Below, one piece after another: positions 36,201 to 47,487 of a stretch of DNA of 64,000 nucleotides. A program made the translations under genes and the position numbers. The notes under the pieces are model-generated. The model was not told the origin of the DNA, did not search any database, and saw only the letters and a program-made list of their open reading frames with translations. The stretch spans positions 15,719,501 through 15,783,500 of the forward strand of contig NC_056766.1 of NCBI RefSeq assembly GCF_018687715.1. The letters are read 5' to 3'. The first letter of the stretch is position 1. Each line of letters begins with the position of its first letter. Source of the stretch: Carya illinoinensis. Lineage: Eukaryota > Streptophyta > Magnoliopsida > Fagales > Juglandaceae.

Positions 36201-37377
36201 AGGTTTTTTGAATTTCAGGAACAAGAAGAATTTATTGTAGCAGAAAAGATTTAGAAGTAGTTGAGAGAGTGGAGGTACCAGTTTTAGTAATTCTCAAACC
36301 TGCACTGTTGCCAACTTGAATTTGTTCTGTGCCATCATAATCATCATTGCGTAGGGTAAGGTTGGAATGAGATGATGTGTTGCTCCCATATCTAGATGCC
36401 AATCAGTATCCGTAGATTGATTGTTGGCTGTAACCATAGCCTGCATTTGTCTATTAGCAGGTTGATCAATATAAGTAATATCGAACCTGTGATAACACTT
36501 ATTAGCAGTGTGTCCTGGTTTGTCACAAACTTGACAATAAGTGAGCTCCCGATTAAACTACCCTCGGCCAGCATGATAAAAGGTGGAGTTACAAGAACTG
36601 GATCCACCACAATAGTTACCACGCCCCTACCCTCAAAAGCCTCCACGACCTCAAGATGCAAAAGTAGTTTGCTGGTGAGTAGACACATTAGTAGATCCAC
36701 TGACAATAAGAGAAGCTGAATTATTGGTGGCAATCCGAAACTTAGTTGTTAACCACAAGGAATAAAGCTCCTCTAGAGTGATAGAGTCCTTTCTGGCCGT
36801 AACAGTAGTGACCAACGAGTCATAGTCATGGCCAAGTCCAACAAGAACATATGTGATCACATAATCATATAACAAGGTTTGGCTTGCCATTGCCAATTCA
36901 TCAGTGATCTTCTTTACACTAAAGAAATAATCAATGGTTGTTTGAGAACCTTTGCATATATTAAGAAGTAGAAAGTGAAGATGGACAATACAAGCTTTGG
37001 ATTGAAAAAAATGTTTGTTCAAGGGCATGCCATAGATCATAGGAGGTATGCTCAGAGGCAATCTGAGCCACAATAGGCTCAATTAATGTGGACATAATAG
37101 CGCTCTGGATGAGAGCATCTTGACCAATATACTGAGCATGCATAGGTTTGGGAGAATGGGAAATAGAATCACTGGTGGAGACAGTGTAGGGAAGAGTTGT
37201 AGCAGCTTTGGGAATGGTTCCATCAATGTAACCAAATAAATCAAGGCCAAGAAGATAAGGGACAATTTGAGCTTTCCATGTAGTATAGTTGTCTTTGGTT
37301 AATTTGTGGATATTGACAGCAGGAGGGGTGATAAAGGTGGGAAGAGTTGTAGAATTTAAAGAATTGGAAGAAGCCAT
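33240..37377 (-). pseudogene. copia gag-pol of the three-LTR element, heavily degenerate
   Basis: Gag starts at 37377 (DNYTTWKAQIVPYLLGLDLFG, YDLWHALEQTF). The zinc knuckle is near 36520 and a protease remnant near 36400 reads DMGATHH for DSGATHH. Integrase core pieces lie at 35930-35450, including a GARYYVSFLDDWTKFLW segment. RT is near 34600-34100 with YVDD intact at 34180-34191. RNase H (STEVEYKALANV, then DLLTKPI) runs down to about 33260. Stops and frameshifts occur in every domain. Confidence 0.88.
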
Positions 37378-37412
37378 CTTAAACGTTACTCGACTGGTTC
37401 AGTCAGATAGCA

Positions 37413-37654
37413 TGTAAGATTTAGAATAAGGAAAGTGTTTGAAATTGTATTTTCATTGATTTGAATGTATATCATGTATAGGCTATTTAAAGGCAAATTG
37501 ATGCATAACAGATGTTGTGAATTGTGCTTATGAGTTACAAATTCAAATTTGAAAAGATTCAAAATAGCTAAACTTTAAGCTCCAGGATTGATGACTTCTC
37601 CTGATTATTTGCTCATTATTCTGCATGCTAATTTAGTTGACTTGATCCTCGACA
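37413..37654 (-). repeat. inner 5' LTR of the three-LTR copia element (242 bp)
   Basis: It adjoins the gag leader. The following minus-strand sequence is TGCTATCTGAC, a mutated primer-binding site. On its outer side lies tattt (37655-37659). Confidence 0.9.
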
Positions 37655-37683
37655 TATTTAGATACCATGTAACTCAGATACCA

Positions 37684-37923
37684 TATAAGATTTAGAATAA
37701 GGAAAGTGTTTGAAATTGTATTTTCATTGATTTGAATGTATATCATGTACAGGCTATTTAAAGGCAAATTGATGCATAACATGTTGTGAATTGTGCTTAT
37801 GAGTTACAAATTCAAATTTGAAAAGATTCAAAATAGCCAAACTTTAAGCTCCAGGATTGATGACTTCTCCTGCTTATTCGCTCATTATTCTACATGTTGA
37901 TTTGGTTAACTTGATCCTTAACA
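37684..37923 (-). repeat. outer, additional 5' LTR (about 240 bp)
   Basis: It closely matches 37413-37654. On the minus strand it is followed by TGGTATCTGAG, a better initiator-Met primer-binding site than that of the inner LTR. It is followed on the + strand by tattt (37924-37928). Its terminal TG is TA on the + strand. Confidence 0.88.
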
Positions 37924-38049
37924 TATTTCAACCACGTGTGACTGCCTAGCTACTAAAATCAATTGTAAACTGTTTAATTACAATATTAAATGGAGAAGAA
38001 CAGGTTGAGATGGAAATGGCTACACATCTTCAAAATGAAAATCGCTTCC

Positions 38050-41000
38050 GTGATTCCTCAAAAATCTCTTTCTAAAGATTCAAGAAATACTCTTGCTGCA
38101 TTTTATTCATGCTAACAAGATCTAATTTCATTATTTCCATATCAATCTTCCTTTTCTCCGTATCATTCTTTCTCTTTTTCTCCACTAGCAATTCAGTCCT
38201 CTTAGAAATACTCTTGCTAATCTCTTGTCTTCTCTCATAAGTGTATATAGCCCTGTCATTTTTCATGTCATTTAAGGCCTTAGCAAATTCAGCATCGTAA
38301 GTTTTTTCAGCCTTCCCTGTCATTTCCTTTTCTTTCTCAACCTTCTTGCCTACAGGTCTCCAAGAAATGACCTCTACGTTGTCATCTATTGTGTAATTTC
38401 CTAATAGAGTTTACTCCGCAATAGCATGTCGTTTCCCATGTGGTTTCCTTCTCATTGAAAACATGGACACATGTTGCTGCCATTTTGGTATTGAGACACC
38501 AACAATGTTCCATATTGTATGTGACCTTCTCAGTCTCTCTATACATGTCTTCTCTCATAAGTGTTTATAGCTCTGTCATTTCTCATGTCATTTAAGGTCT
38601 TAGCAAATTCAGCATCGTAAGTTTCTCCAGCCTTCCCCTTTCACTTCCTTTTCTTTCTCAACCTTCTTGCCTACGGGTCTCCTAGAAATGATCTCTACGT
38701 TGTCATCTATCGTGTCATTTCCTAGTGGAGTTTACTCCGCAATAGCATGTCGTTTCCCATGTGGATTCCTTCTCATTGACAACATGGACACATATTGCTG
38801 CCATTTTGGTCAGTGTCTCAATAGACACCAACAATATTCCATATTGTATGTGACCTTCTCAGTCTCTCTATACATGTCTTCTCTCATAAGTGTATATAGC
38901 TCTGTCATTTAAGGCCTTAGCAAATTCAGCATCGTAAGTTTCTCCAGCCTTCCCCTTTCACTTCCTTTTCTTTCTCAACCTTCTTGCCTACGGGTCTCCT
39001 AGAAATGACCTCTACATTGTCATCTATCGTGTCATTTCCTAGTGGAGTTTACTCCGCAATAGCATGTCGTTTCCCTTGTGGTTTTCTTCTCATTGACAAC
39101 ATGGACACATGTTGCTGCCATTTTGGTCGATGTCTCAATAGACACCAACAATGTTCCATATTGTATGTGACCTTCTTAATCTCTCTATACATGTTTTTTC
39201 TCATAAGTGTATATAGCTCTGTCATTTCTCATGTCATTTAAGGCCTTAGCAAATTCAGCATCGTAAGTTTCTCCAGCTTTCCCCTTTCACTTCATTTTCT
39301 TTCTCAACCTTCTTGCCTACGGGTCTCCTAGAAATGACCTCTACGTTGTCATCTATCGTGTCATTTCCTAGTGGAGTTTACTCCGCAATAGCAGATCGTT
39401 TCCCATGTGGATTCCTTCTCATTGACAACATGGACACATGTTGCTGCCATTTTGGTCGATGTCTCAATAGACACCAACAATGTTCCATATTGTATGTGAC
39501 CTTCTCAATCTCTCTATACATGTTTTCTCTCATAAGTGTATATAGCTCTGTCATTTCTGATGTCATTTAAGGCCTTAGCAAATTCAGCATCGTAAGTTTC
39601 TCCAGCCTTCCCCTTTCACTTCCTTTTCTTTCTCAACCTTCTTGCCTACGGGTCTCCTAGAAATGATCTCTACGTTGTCATCTATCGTGTCATTTCCTAG
39701 TGGAGTTTACTCCGCAATAGCATGTCGTTTCTCATGTGGATTCCTTCTCATTGACAACATGGACACATATTGCTGCCATTTTGGTCAGTGTCTCAATAGA
39801 CACCAACAATATTCCATATTGTATGTGACCTTCTCAGTCTCTCTATACATGTCTTCTCTCATAAGTGTATATAGCTCTGTCATTTCTCATGTCATTTAAG
39901 GCCTTAGCAAATTCAGCATCGTAAGTTTCTCCAGCCTTCCCCTTTCACTTCCTTTTCTTTCTCAACCTTCTTGCCTACGGGTCTCCTAGAAATGATCTCT
40001 ACGTTGTCATCTATCGTGTCATTTCCTAGTGGAGTTTACTCCGCAATAGCATGTCGTTTCCCATGTGGTTTTCTTCTCATTGACAACATGGACACATGTT
40101 GCTGCCATTTTGGTCGATGTCTCAATAGACACCAACAATGTTCCATATTATATGTGACCTTCTCAGTTTCTCTATACATGTTTTCTCTCATAAGTGTATA
40201 TAGCTCTGTCATTTCTCATGTCATTTAAGGCTTTAGCAAATTCAGCATCGTAAGTTTCTCTAGCCTTCCCCTTTCACTTCCTTTTCTTTCTCAACCTTCT
40301 TGCCTACAGGTCTCTTAGAAATGACCTCTACGTTGTCATCTATCGTGTCATTTGCTAGTGGAGTTTACTCTGCAATAGCATGTCATTTCCCATGTGGTTT
40401 CCTTTTCATTGACAACATGAACACATGTTGCTGCCATTTTGGTCGGTGTCTCAATAGACATCAACAATGTTCCATATTGTATGTGACCTTCTCAGTTTCT
40501 CTATACATGATTTTGGCTCATCAATTTAAATATGCGAATGTAGTGAGAATGTGAGAATAAAATTTCAGCAAGAAAATTAAGAATGAAATATAATTATAAA
40601 CTCATACCTTGTTCTGCTATGTTGCACCACATGGATGCAATAATTCCACTTAGGCCACAACAGCACAAAACTTATTTGTGCATTTTTTGATTACCGACCA
40701 TCGATTAGTCAATGACCCCCTTGAACGATTTGCCATTCTAGGTTTCTTATACTCATTATAATAATCGCTCATTCTCTCCCACATTTGTGAATATTTTTGG
40801 TCAGTCTCTCGGATAGTATCCATGCTAATATTAAGTCAAGTTGACACAAGGAGATTGTTCTCCTCTAATGTGAAAGACACACCTTGTTTTGTTTTTTTAA
40901 TGGTCTTTTTTCACCTTCTAATTGTGTTGCTTGGAGTCCAACATTATCATGGCTGCTAGTCATTAGGGTATTGAAGATACCTTATGCACCACTTTGTAAT

Positions 41001-41060
41001 AGAGTGGTAAAGAATGGATCTTCATCAAATGTGATATTCATCATTGATTCAAATATAATT
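38050..41060 (-). pseudogene. NAM-associated C-terminal domain ('GST-T3-like') gene, tandemly expanded
   Basis: The minus strand reads, from about 41045, a degenerate first exon (FTLEENNLLVS, SMDTIRETDQKYSQMWERM, SRGSLTNRWSVIKKCTNKF) ending at a GT donor near 40610. The second exon carries TYNMEHCWCLLRHRPKWQQH, then RRPVGKKVEKEKE, then a lysine-rich coiled-coil-like end (ERRQEISKSISKRTELLVEKK, then MNKMQQEYFLNL) at 38323-38050. This pattern is known from plant proteins annotated as glutathione S-transferase T3-like or NAM-associated, many linked to PIF/Harbinger transposons. The middle of exon 2 is amplified about seven times, and stops are present in exon 1, so it is non-functional. It encodes no glutathione S-transferase fold. 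Confidence 0.65.
38200..40545 (-). repeat. tandem array, about seven units of 317-329 bp
   Basis: The anchor cttcttgcctac recurs at about 38344, 38661, 38978, 39307, 39636, 39965 and 40294. Spacings are 317, 317, then 329 four times. The short units lack 12 bp each, at different places. The unit spans the exon-2 segment of the neighbouring pseudogene and joins its 3' side to its 5' side. 329 is not a multiple of three, so the frame is not kept between units. Confidence 0.92.
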
Positions 41061-42705
41061 ATAAAAAATTAGGATTAGACTCATAATTCCAATATGCTCA
41101 GTATATAAAGTCTCATATAAAGTCTAGAAAATACTTTTGTCAAGAGAATCATTACCACAACTCAGAATACTTCATGCAAGACAATTGTTAAAATCAACAT
41201 AAGCATTTTTCTTTTTCTTTTTTTTTGTATTTAGTCATAAGTGATGAATAAACCAAGCATTTTTATCGGTTTGAGGGCTGGTGATGAAAAATTTCCTCTT
41301 TTAAGTGAAATAACTAATTCATGAGCCAAAAAGAGTAATCTTTTTAGGTTATAGAGTGCTAAAAGAGTATATTACAGTTGTAATCCCAATACACATGATT
41401 TTTGAGCTTATATTTTTCTCTCTTTTATAGCACCACACCAACCTAGAAATTTGACTTTTTGAAGACCCTATTTCCTACCTTGCCTCATAACACAATTAAT
41501 GCTTACTAATCCTCAAATGATTACACATGATAAGGGGAGACTGAGAGATGGAGAGAGAGGGGGAAGATAACTAAAGCAAAACTTTTTCTATGGTAAGTGA
41601 TAAGCAAGCATCAGCTTTAGCTTAAAAAGCAAAACAAAGGAAAGCAAAAATTAAATTATTGTTCACATATTCTAAAGAACCTCTCTCTCTCTCTGAGACT
41701 TTACTATTGGATTGATGATGGCATATACCCACGATCCCAACATGATGACAAAGTAGAGCCCACCTAACAGGCCCTTACCCCATTTAGTCAGAAGTGATGA
41801 ATAAGTCATAAAACTACAATAAAAAATAAAAAAAATAAAAAATGATTTTTTTTCATCACTTAAAAGAGGATAAGTGAGGTTGAATAGGTGGCGGTGAAGG
41901 GGTGTGGAGTCGTGGGAGAGAAGGTGAGGGAGTTGACAGAGGAGATGAGGTTTAAGATTTGGTGGGTTTTGAAGGAGGACTAGTACTTGGACTCTGGGAT
42001 TTGCTTGGGGGTTTTGGGTTTGGGTTTGAGCTTGGGTTTCACAAGTTTAAAGCTTGAACTTGGTTCTGCCATTGAAGGAGGGTTGTAGATGCTCAGAAAA
42101 GTTGCTCTAGTCTCTCATAGCTCTAGATTCCATGGACGATAAAATGGGGTAAGGGCTAGGGTTTGTTGGGAACAGAGAGCAAGAGGCCAAGAATCAGACC
42201 CAAACAACAAAATCAAAAGCAAAATCAAGGGTTGTGGATTTTAGCGTGCTGGAGAGAAGCTTCTGACGAAGAGAAGGAGAGAAGGAGAAGAGGGAAGAGT
42301 TGTGCGGGAAAGAAGGAGAATTCGGGCAAGAAAGAGGGAAGAGAAGAGCCATGGGAAGTGCTGAAATACAATTAAAAAAATGCATTTAGACTTGCTATAG
42401 TGCATTTCATATTTAGAAAGAAGAATAAATTTACTGTAACTCATATTTTAGATGAAAACAGTTTGACTAATTCAATGTGGAGCAAATTTGAATGATACTT
42501 GTTAAATTTGAAGATGAAAATGCATTTGGCTAATCCAATGCCAATACTACTATATCTTCAAAATTGGTTCCACCTATCCTCGACGCATTGGTGCCACATC
42601 GATTTAGGCGTGTGGATGTTTTTAGGGCTACTCAAGGTAGAACTTACCAATATTCTTACTAGGATGTGAGATGGAAGCTCTAATAAAATTGTCAAAATAG
42701 TTGCT
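41061..42705. other. intergenic region
   Basis: No supported gene. It contains a T-rich run near 41216, a short (CT)n near 41682, an A-rich run near 41820-41845 and a purine-rich segment at about 42250-42350 that opens a meaningless frame. Confidence 0.55.
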
Positions 42706-44812
42706 TGTAATACCCCTTTAGTTGTTGTAGGGCGGGTCGCCTCCTCCCAGCCACCAACGCCGCCGTAGCCCTTCTCTTGGAAAGCTTTGCCACCCAACAC
42801 TCTCTCTCTTCCATGTCTATTGCTATCAAGATAAAGGGACCTTTTATATCTCCCGTAACCCTATTGTTTACAAAGGATAGAATTTTTAAGTTTAATCACC
42901 TTGCTGCACTTGGGAAGTAAGCCGTGACAGATTATGTCCTGGTCTTGGGCTGGGCTTGATTTTGTTGGACTATATTTTGAGTTAAATTAATAATGGAAGG
43001 ATATTAATTTAGACCTATCTTATATTGACTTAAATTTTTAATAAGCTGGGTTTTATATATTTCATAAAACTATTATAACATGTTAATATGTTAATTGGAC
43101 CTGTGTTTTAAATCGGGTTGGGCCGGGTTATATATATATTTTTTTTTTCCAGAAAATCATTATATATATATATATATATATTGTTTTACATGGACTTGGT
43201 TTTATTGTTATTTTAAGAGGGGTTGCTCTGTTTTAAATTTGGCTAGGCTTAGATTTTTAAAATTAGGCTTGTGCTATGAGTACGTTAGGAATATTAAGCT
43301 AGATGTATTCTACATTGGGCTGATTTATATTTTTAAAAAACCATTATATTGTGTTTTCCGTAGGCTTGATCTTAATTGTATATTTATGTTATTTATAAAT
43401 CATATTCTTACGGAAAATATTTAATGGAATTAAAATATAATACTAAGTATTAAATTATTATTAGACTATATTAATAGTTTACAAGAATTTTAATATTAAG
43501 TATTATTAAGTCAATTTTATGAACTAAATATTTTCACCGTTATTTTATAGATTTAAATAAAAATGTGTTCGTTATTGGATTATATTTGAAAGACTAGATA
43601 TGATATTATTATGTAAATAATTATATGATGTTAGTAATTATTAATTTTGGTATATAACTGAATATTTTATTAGAATTGAATTAGCCTAAGTATTCTACTA
43701 AATTATAATATGTTATTAGTAGTTAAATAATTTAAAATATCAGCATTTATTGATTTTGTGTTAAACATAATATTTATTTGATTATTTTCTATAGTGTGAA
43801 TTTAATTAAGTAAGATATTAAGACACATTTTCCTAAATAGATTTAAATGCATTTAATACTTCGTATATGTGACGAGTTAAGGAGTGAGATTCAGAAAGCA
43901 GTGAAGAAAGATAAGTAATTTGATCATAAATTAGGAGTATCACATTTGTTAGTCAGATAGATTATTATTAAAACCAATTCTTGGAAGCCAATGTATATGT
44001 ATCTTGCATGTCATGATTTATGCAAGCATGTCATGTATCATAGCACACGATCACGTTAATTTTCTGCATCATGTTCATATTTAGGATTTTACAGTTATTT
44101 ATATGTACGTATTATGTCATGCATCTCATGTGCATATAAGGCATGTAGACTATTTTAAATTTAAGTGCATGATAAGAGCAAATCAGTTTAATCAGATGAC
44201 CATTCAGATGCATGATACAATATAGTTTTAGGGTGGATATAGAAGCCATGGACTCAAGCGTGGTCCACCATAGTATGTTAGAATACTATCAATGACACTC
44301 CAGCAGCTGGTGCACAACTTTGTACACAAGGTTAAGTGTATTGGCTAGTGGGATAAGTCAGATAAATCAGATTGGTCAATTAATTTAGATAAATAAGCTA
44401 TACATAACATAAGTATCAGTTTGATTAGTTATGATCTTAAGCTCTCAATATGAAATTTCTTATGAAAACCTTACGTTTATTATGTTTTCATTGTGATGAA
44501 TTTTTTACTAAGTTTTTGATTCATTTTAATTTTATTTCATATTTTTAACCACCCAGGTGACGATGATCAATACGAGCAGGCGTGCCACGATTAGATGGAA
44601 AAGTCAATTAAATCTCAAATTCTTAGAATAAATTATATTTTATGATATGAATTTTATTCAGTTTGTTTCATATCACTTGGAGACATATTTTTATTAAATA
44701 ATTATTTTATAAAATAAATGTAAATATTTATTTTATTAAATATGAGATCTTTTACTGGATCATTTTTATAAAACCATGTGGCATCTCTAATCCTAAAGAA
44801 CGGGGTGTTACA
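42706..44812 (+). repeat. probable solo LTR of a gypsy element (about 2.1 kb)
   Basis: It starts TGTAATACCCC and ends GGGGTGTTACA, inverted ends matching at 10 of 11 positions, typical of plant gypsy LTRs. Near the 3' side a CAG is followed by GTGACGATGATC and a short acidic frame with a stop, in the same relative place as in the LTRs at 3400 and 23706. No pol or second LTR lies beside it. The flanking pentamers (ttgct, atttg) do not match, so the target duplication is lost or the boundary is off. Confidence 0.5.
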
Positions 44813-45190
44813 ATTTGTTACTTTTCTCTGGGTTGGCACATGCCAATAAATAGGCAATGACATCAAATTATATGCTTCACATCCTTTGAGTTTTTCAGTG
44901 GTTGATGAGGTGAGAGGTTGAAAAAATTATTAAGAGTAGTGATATATACATTCATAATTTTGCGTATAATTTTAGGTATTAAATTTATTTTGTCAGTTTT
45001 TCTTTTAAAATTTAAAATTTTATTATTTTTACCATATAAATAACTAACAAGTGAAAAAAAGATTTTAATTTTTTTTAAATATTTCCTTATATTAAATCCA
45101 ATGTTGGAGTACTTACTATTTAGCTCGATGGTTAAATCTAGTTTGAACCTAAATTCAAATAACTTACTCGTTGTTTTGTCGAGTCTTAGA

Positions 45191-45404
45191 TCCCGTTTGG
45201 ATTTACAAAACTTTTTATCTCATCTCATCTTATTATTACAACTTTCTCAAATTCTCACACAAAATATAATAAACAATTCAACTTTTTCAAATTTTGATTC
45301 AACTATTTCAAATTTCAAAACAATAATAATATTAAAAAATAATATTCTAATAATATTTTATTTAATTTTCATCTTTCATATAAAATTATCTCATCTTATC
45401 TTAT
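45191..45404 (+). repeat. MITE-like repeat (tcccgtttggattt... family)
   Basis: It starts tcccgtttggatttac, then ctcatctcatct, an AT-rich middle with repeated 'caaattt' motifs, and ends in tctcatcttatctt. I recognise this pattern as a very common short repeat of Fagales genomes, from memory. The right terminal 'aatccaaacggg' half seems missing. Confidence 0.5.
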
Positions 45405-46250
45405 TTTTAGGTGTAACCGGTCTGGTTTGGTCTGGTTTTAGACAAAATTTGGAATTGAATCGATATGCATCGGTTTTTCATTTTTGAAAACTAATTACGC
45501 ACTAGTTACCCTCTTAAACCGGTACCTCTGGCTTTACCGGTCCCAGCTCGGTTCAGTCCAGTTTTTCGATATTAATAGTATTAGTATATATATTAATATT
45601 AGTCATAGTGATTAGAATAACTATATATTAGTATTTGTTATAGTGATTTTAATTTATTATAACTATATCATTGATAGTGATAGTATTAGTATTACTATAT
45701 CATTATTTCATATCTAATTATTTAGTATAGTGATTTATATAGAAATTTATATTTAAACTTAAAATATATTACTAATAGTAATATAATATTAGACTATTAG
45801 TATTAAACTGTAAATTGTAATTAATATACATTATATACTAATATATATTAATATTACTATTTACTAATGTACTTATCAAAAAGAATATATTGAGAATTTA
45901 TTAGGCTATAAAATATTATTAGTATATATATTTTATGATTATAGCATATGATTAATAAATTTTCTTGTTTAAGATTAAAATTTTATATTATAAATTATAG
46001 TAACATTATCTTATATATAATTATAATTTATATTATTATATATAATTTAAAAAATATTACACATAATATTAAAAAAATTATATATAAAATTAAAAATAAT
46101 AATTTAAAATATATAATATGGTCTTAAAAAGCATAGAACCGAAATAAGATTAGTACTGGCTGGTTTTGAAACTAAGAAAATTGATCATAGACGTGATTGG
46201 TTTCACTCGTTCGGGCCGGTCTGTTCATAGTTTTCTAGTTAATTTTCACA
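45405..46250. repeat. AT-rich repeat flanked by ccggtc-rich ends
   Basis: The left end has aaccggtctggtttggtctgg; the right end has cgggccggtctgttcatag. The middle is almost pure A/T with many 'tattagtat' motifs. It resembles an unclassified high-copy plant repeat; no coding potential. Confidence 0.35.
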
Positions 46251-46679
46251 TTTCTACGATCATATCTGAATCCAAATTAGCCCTAATCTAAACTCACTCA
46301 AAATTGCCTTATTTATCACCTAAATTAAATTACTAACAATTTTTGTCCGGGATAAAAACAACTGATCTTAAAAAAGATCTTTCCAATTTCAGAATTAGTT
46401 AAATTCAGAGGTCATATTTGAAATAAAAAGTTAGGCCAGGGACCTATATTTAAAATTCAAAGGATATTCGCCACTTGGGAGCACAGTTATACCATTTTCT
46501 GGGGCTCCGACGAAATTGGATGAAAAAGTGAAAGCACGTGAGCATTCCGACCTGGATGTCTTACCTTGAGCCATAGTGACCAAACTACCCTTACCAACGG
46601 CCAAAACAGCCCAATGTTCATGCTCCATTCAGTGCCTAGAATAGTCAAAACGCATTACAGTCGGGTGTCAATTTCCTTT

Positions 46680-47487
46680 TCGCCTGGGGCCCTTTTCTAT
46701 TTTTTGTAGGGTTTCATCTACATATGCGTTAGCCGCCACAGAAACGTCTGGATTCTGTCTTCTCTGACCTTTCTGGCGATCGTGAAATCGGAAAGAGGGA
46801 GAGAGAGGGAGGGAAGGAATCAATTGTTTTCCTCACCTCCCATTTGTGAACCCTTCCTGGAATTCATATAATAGAAGAGGTTGAATTCTGAGGTTTACAC
46901 CATTTCAGCTCTGCGTTCGAGGTACGGGCGTTTAGGGTCTCGAATTGAATATTGCTCCGATTGTTCAGGAGCGGTGAGATCTCATTACCTATTAATTCAT
47001 CGGGTTTCCTTTTTTTTTTCCTCTTGTTAACATCGTTTTTAATTTGTTTTCCTGGTATTGTTGTAAGGAGTTGTATATATGTGCTCCTTTATTGGATTTG
47101 TGTGCTGGATTTCAACGATACTATCTCGGCTTTCTGAGATACGATCATATTTCATGCAGATAAATCACTTGAATAGGAAGTAGGAATATTTAATTTCACC
47201 CGAGGTTTCATTTCCTTATAAGGAATTATTTATCTATCCTAACTTTAACTTCTAAATTATTGTAATATCTGTGCGTATTTAGTTTGGTTTCCTTAACTAG
47301 GTTGGTTTCCCTTTCCAGGTTTCTGAATCACTGTGACTTATTGAGGAAAGGAGATATATTATTATCAAGTACTTGATAAACGTAGATGTGTTGGGAGTTA
47401 TGAGATTTTCTCTTGTATATAGAGGTACAAATAGTGCTCTCTGCAATAGACGGGTTAAAGTGCAAGTCTTTTGTTTAAGAGGGTAAA
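46680..47487 (+). promoter_or_regulatory. promoter and 5' UTR of the PP2C, with a probable leader intron
   Basis: A CT/GA-rich leader (gagagagggagggaag near 46800) follows a likely transcription start around 46700-46760. A GT donor (cgttcgag|gtacgg, 46921) and an AG acceptor (cctttccag, ending 47319) suggest a 5' UTR intron of about 400 bp. Inferred from splice signals only. Confidence 0.5.

Larger units (their letters stand above)
32992..37923 (-). mobile_element. Ty1/copia element with three LTRs
   Basis: The minus-strand order is LTR (37684-37923), 24-nt leader plus 5-nt aaata, LTR (37413-37654), gag-pol remnants, LTR (32992-33233). The pentamer tattt (+ strand) occurs outside LTR 32992, between LTR 37413 and the leader, and outside LTR 37684. 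Gag, zinc knuckle, integrase, RT and RNase H are recognisable, with many stops and frameshifts. LTR termini are TGTCAAGG...ATCTTACA. The extra LTR makes the structure unusual. Confidence 0.9.

Noticed and set aside
23701..37928. Shared tattt target pentamer of the LARD and the three-LTR copia as evidence of one event
   Set aside because: A 5-bp A/T-only match in AT-rich DNA is likely by chance; the elements are of different superfamilies and ages.
38200..40545. CRISPR-like regular repetition
   Set aside because: Units are 317-329 bp of continuous duplicated exon in plant DNA, with no short repeat and spacer alternation.
38667..40554. Six related + strand frames of about 85 codons with a hydrophobic pattern
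   Set aside because: They are antisense to the exon repeated in the 329-bp array. The real coding signal (CWCLLRHRPKWQ and neighbours) is on the minus strand.
42163..42375. 70-codon Lys/Glu-rich frame
   Set aside because: Product of a purine-rich tract, with an equally open frame on the other strand.
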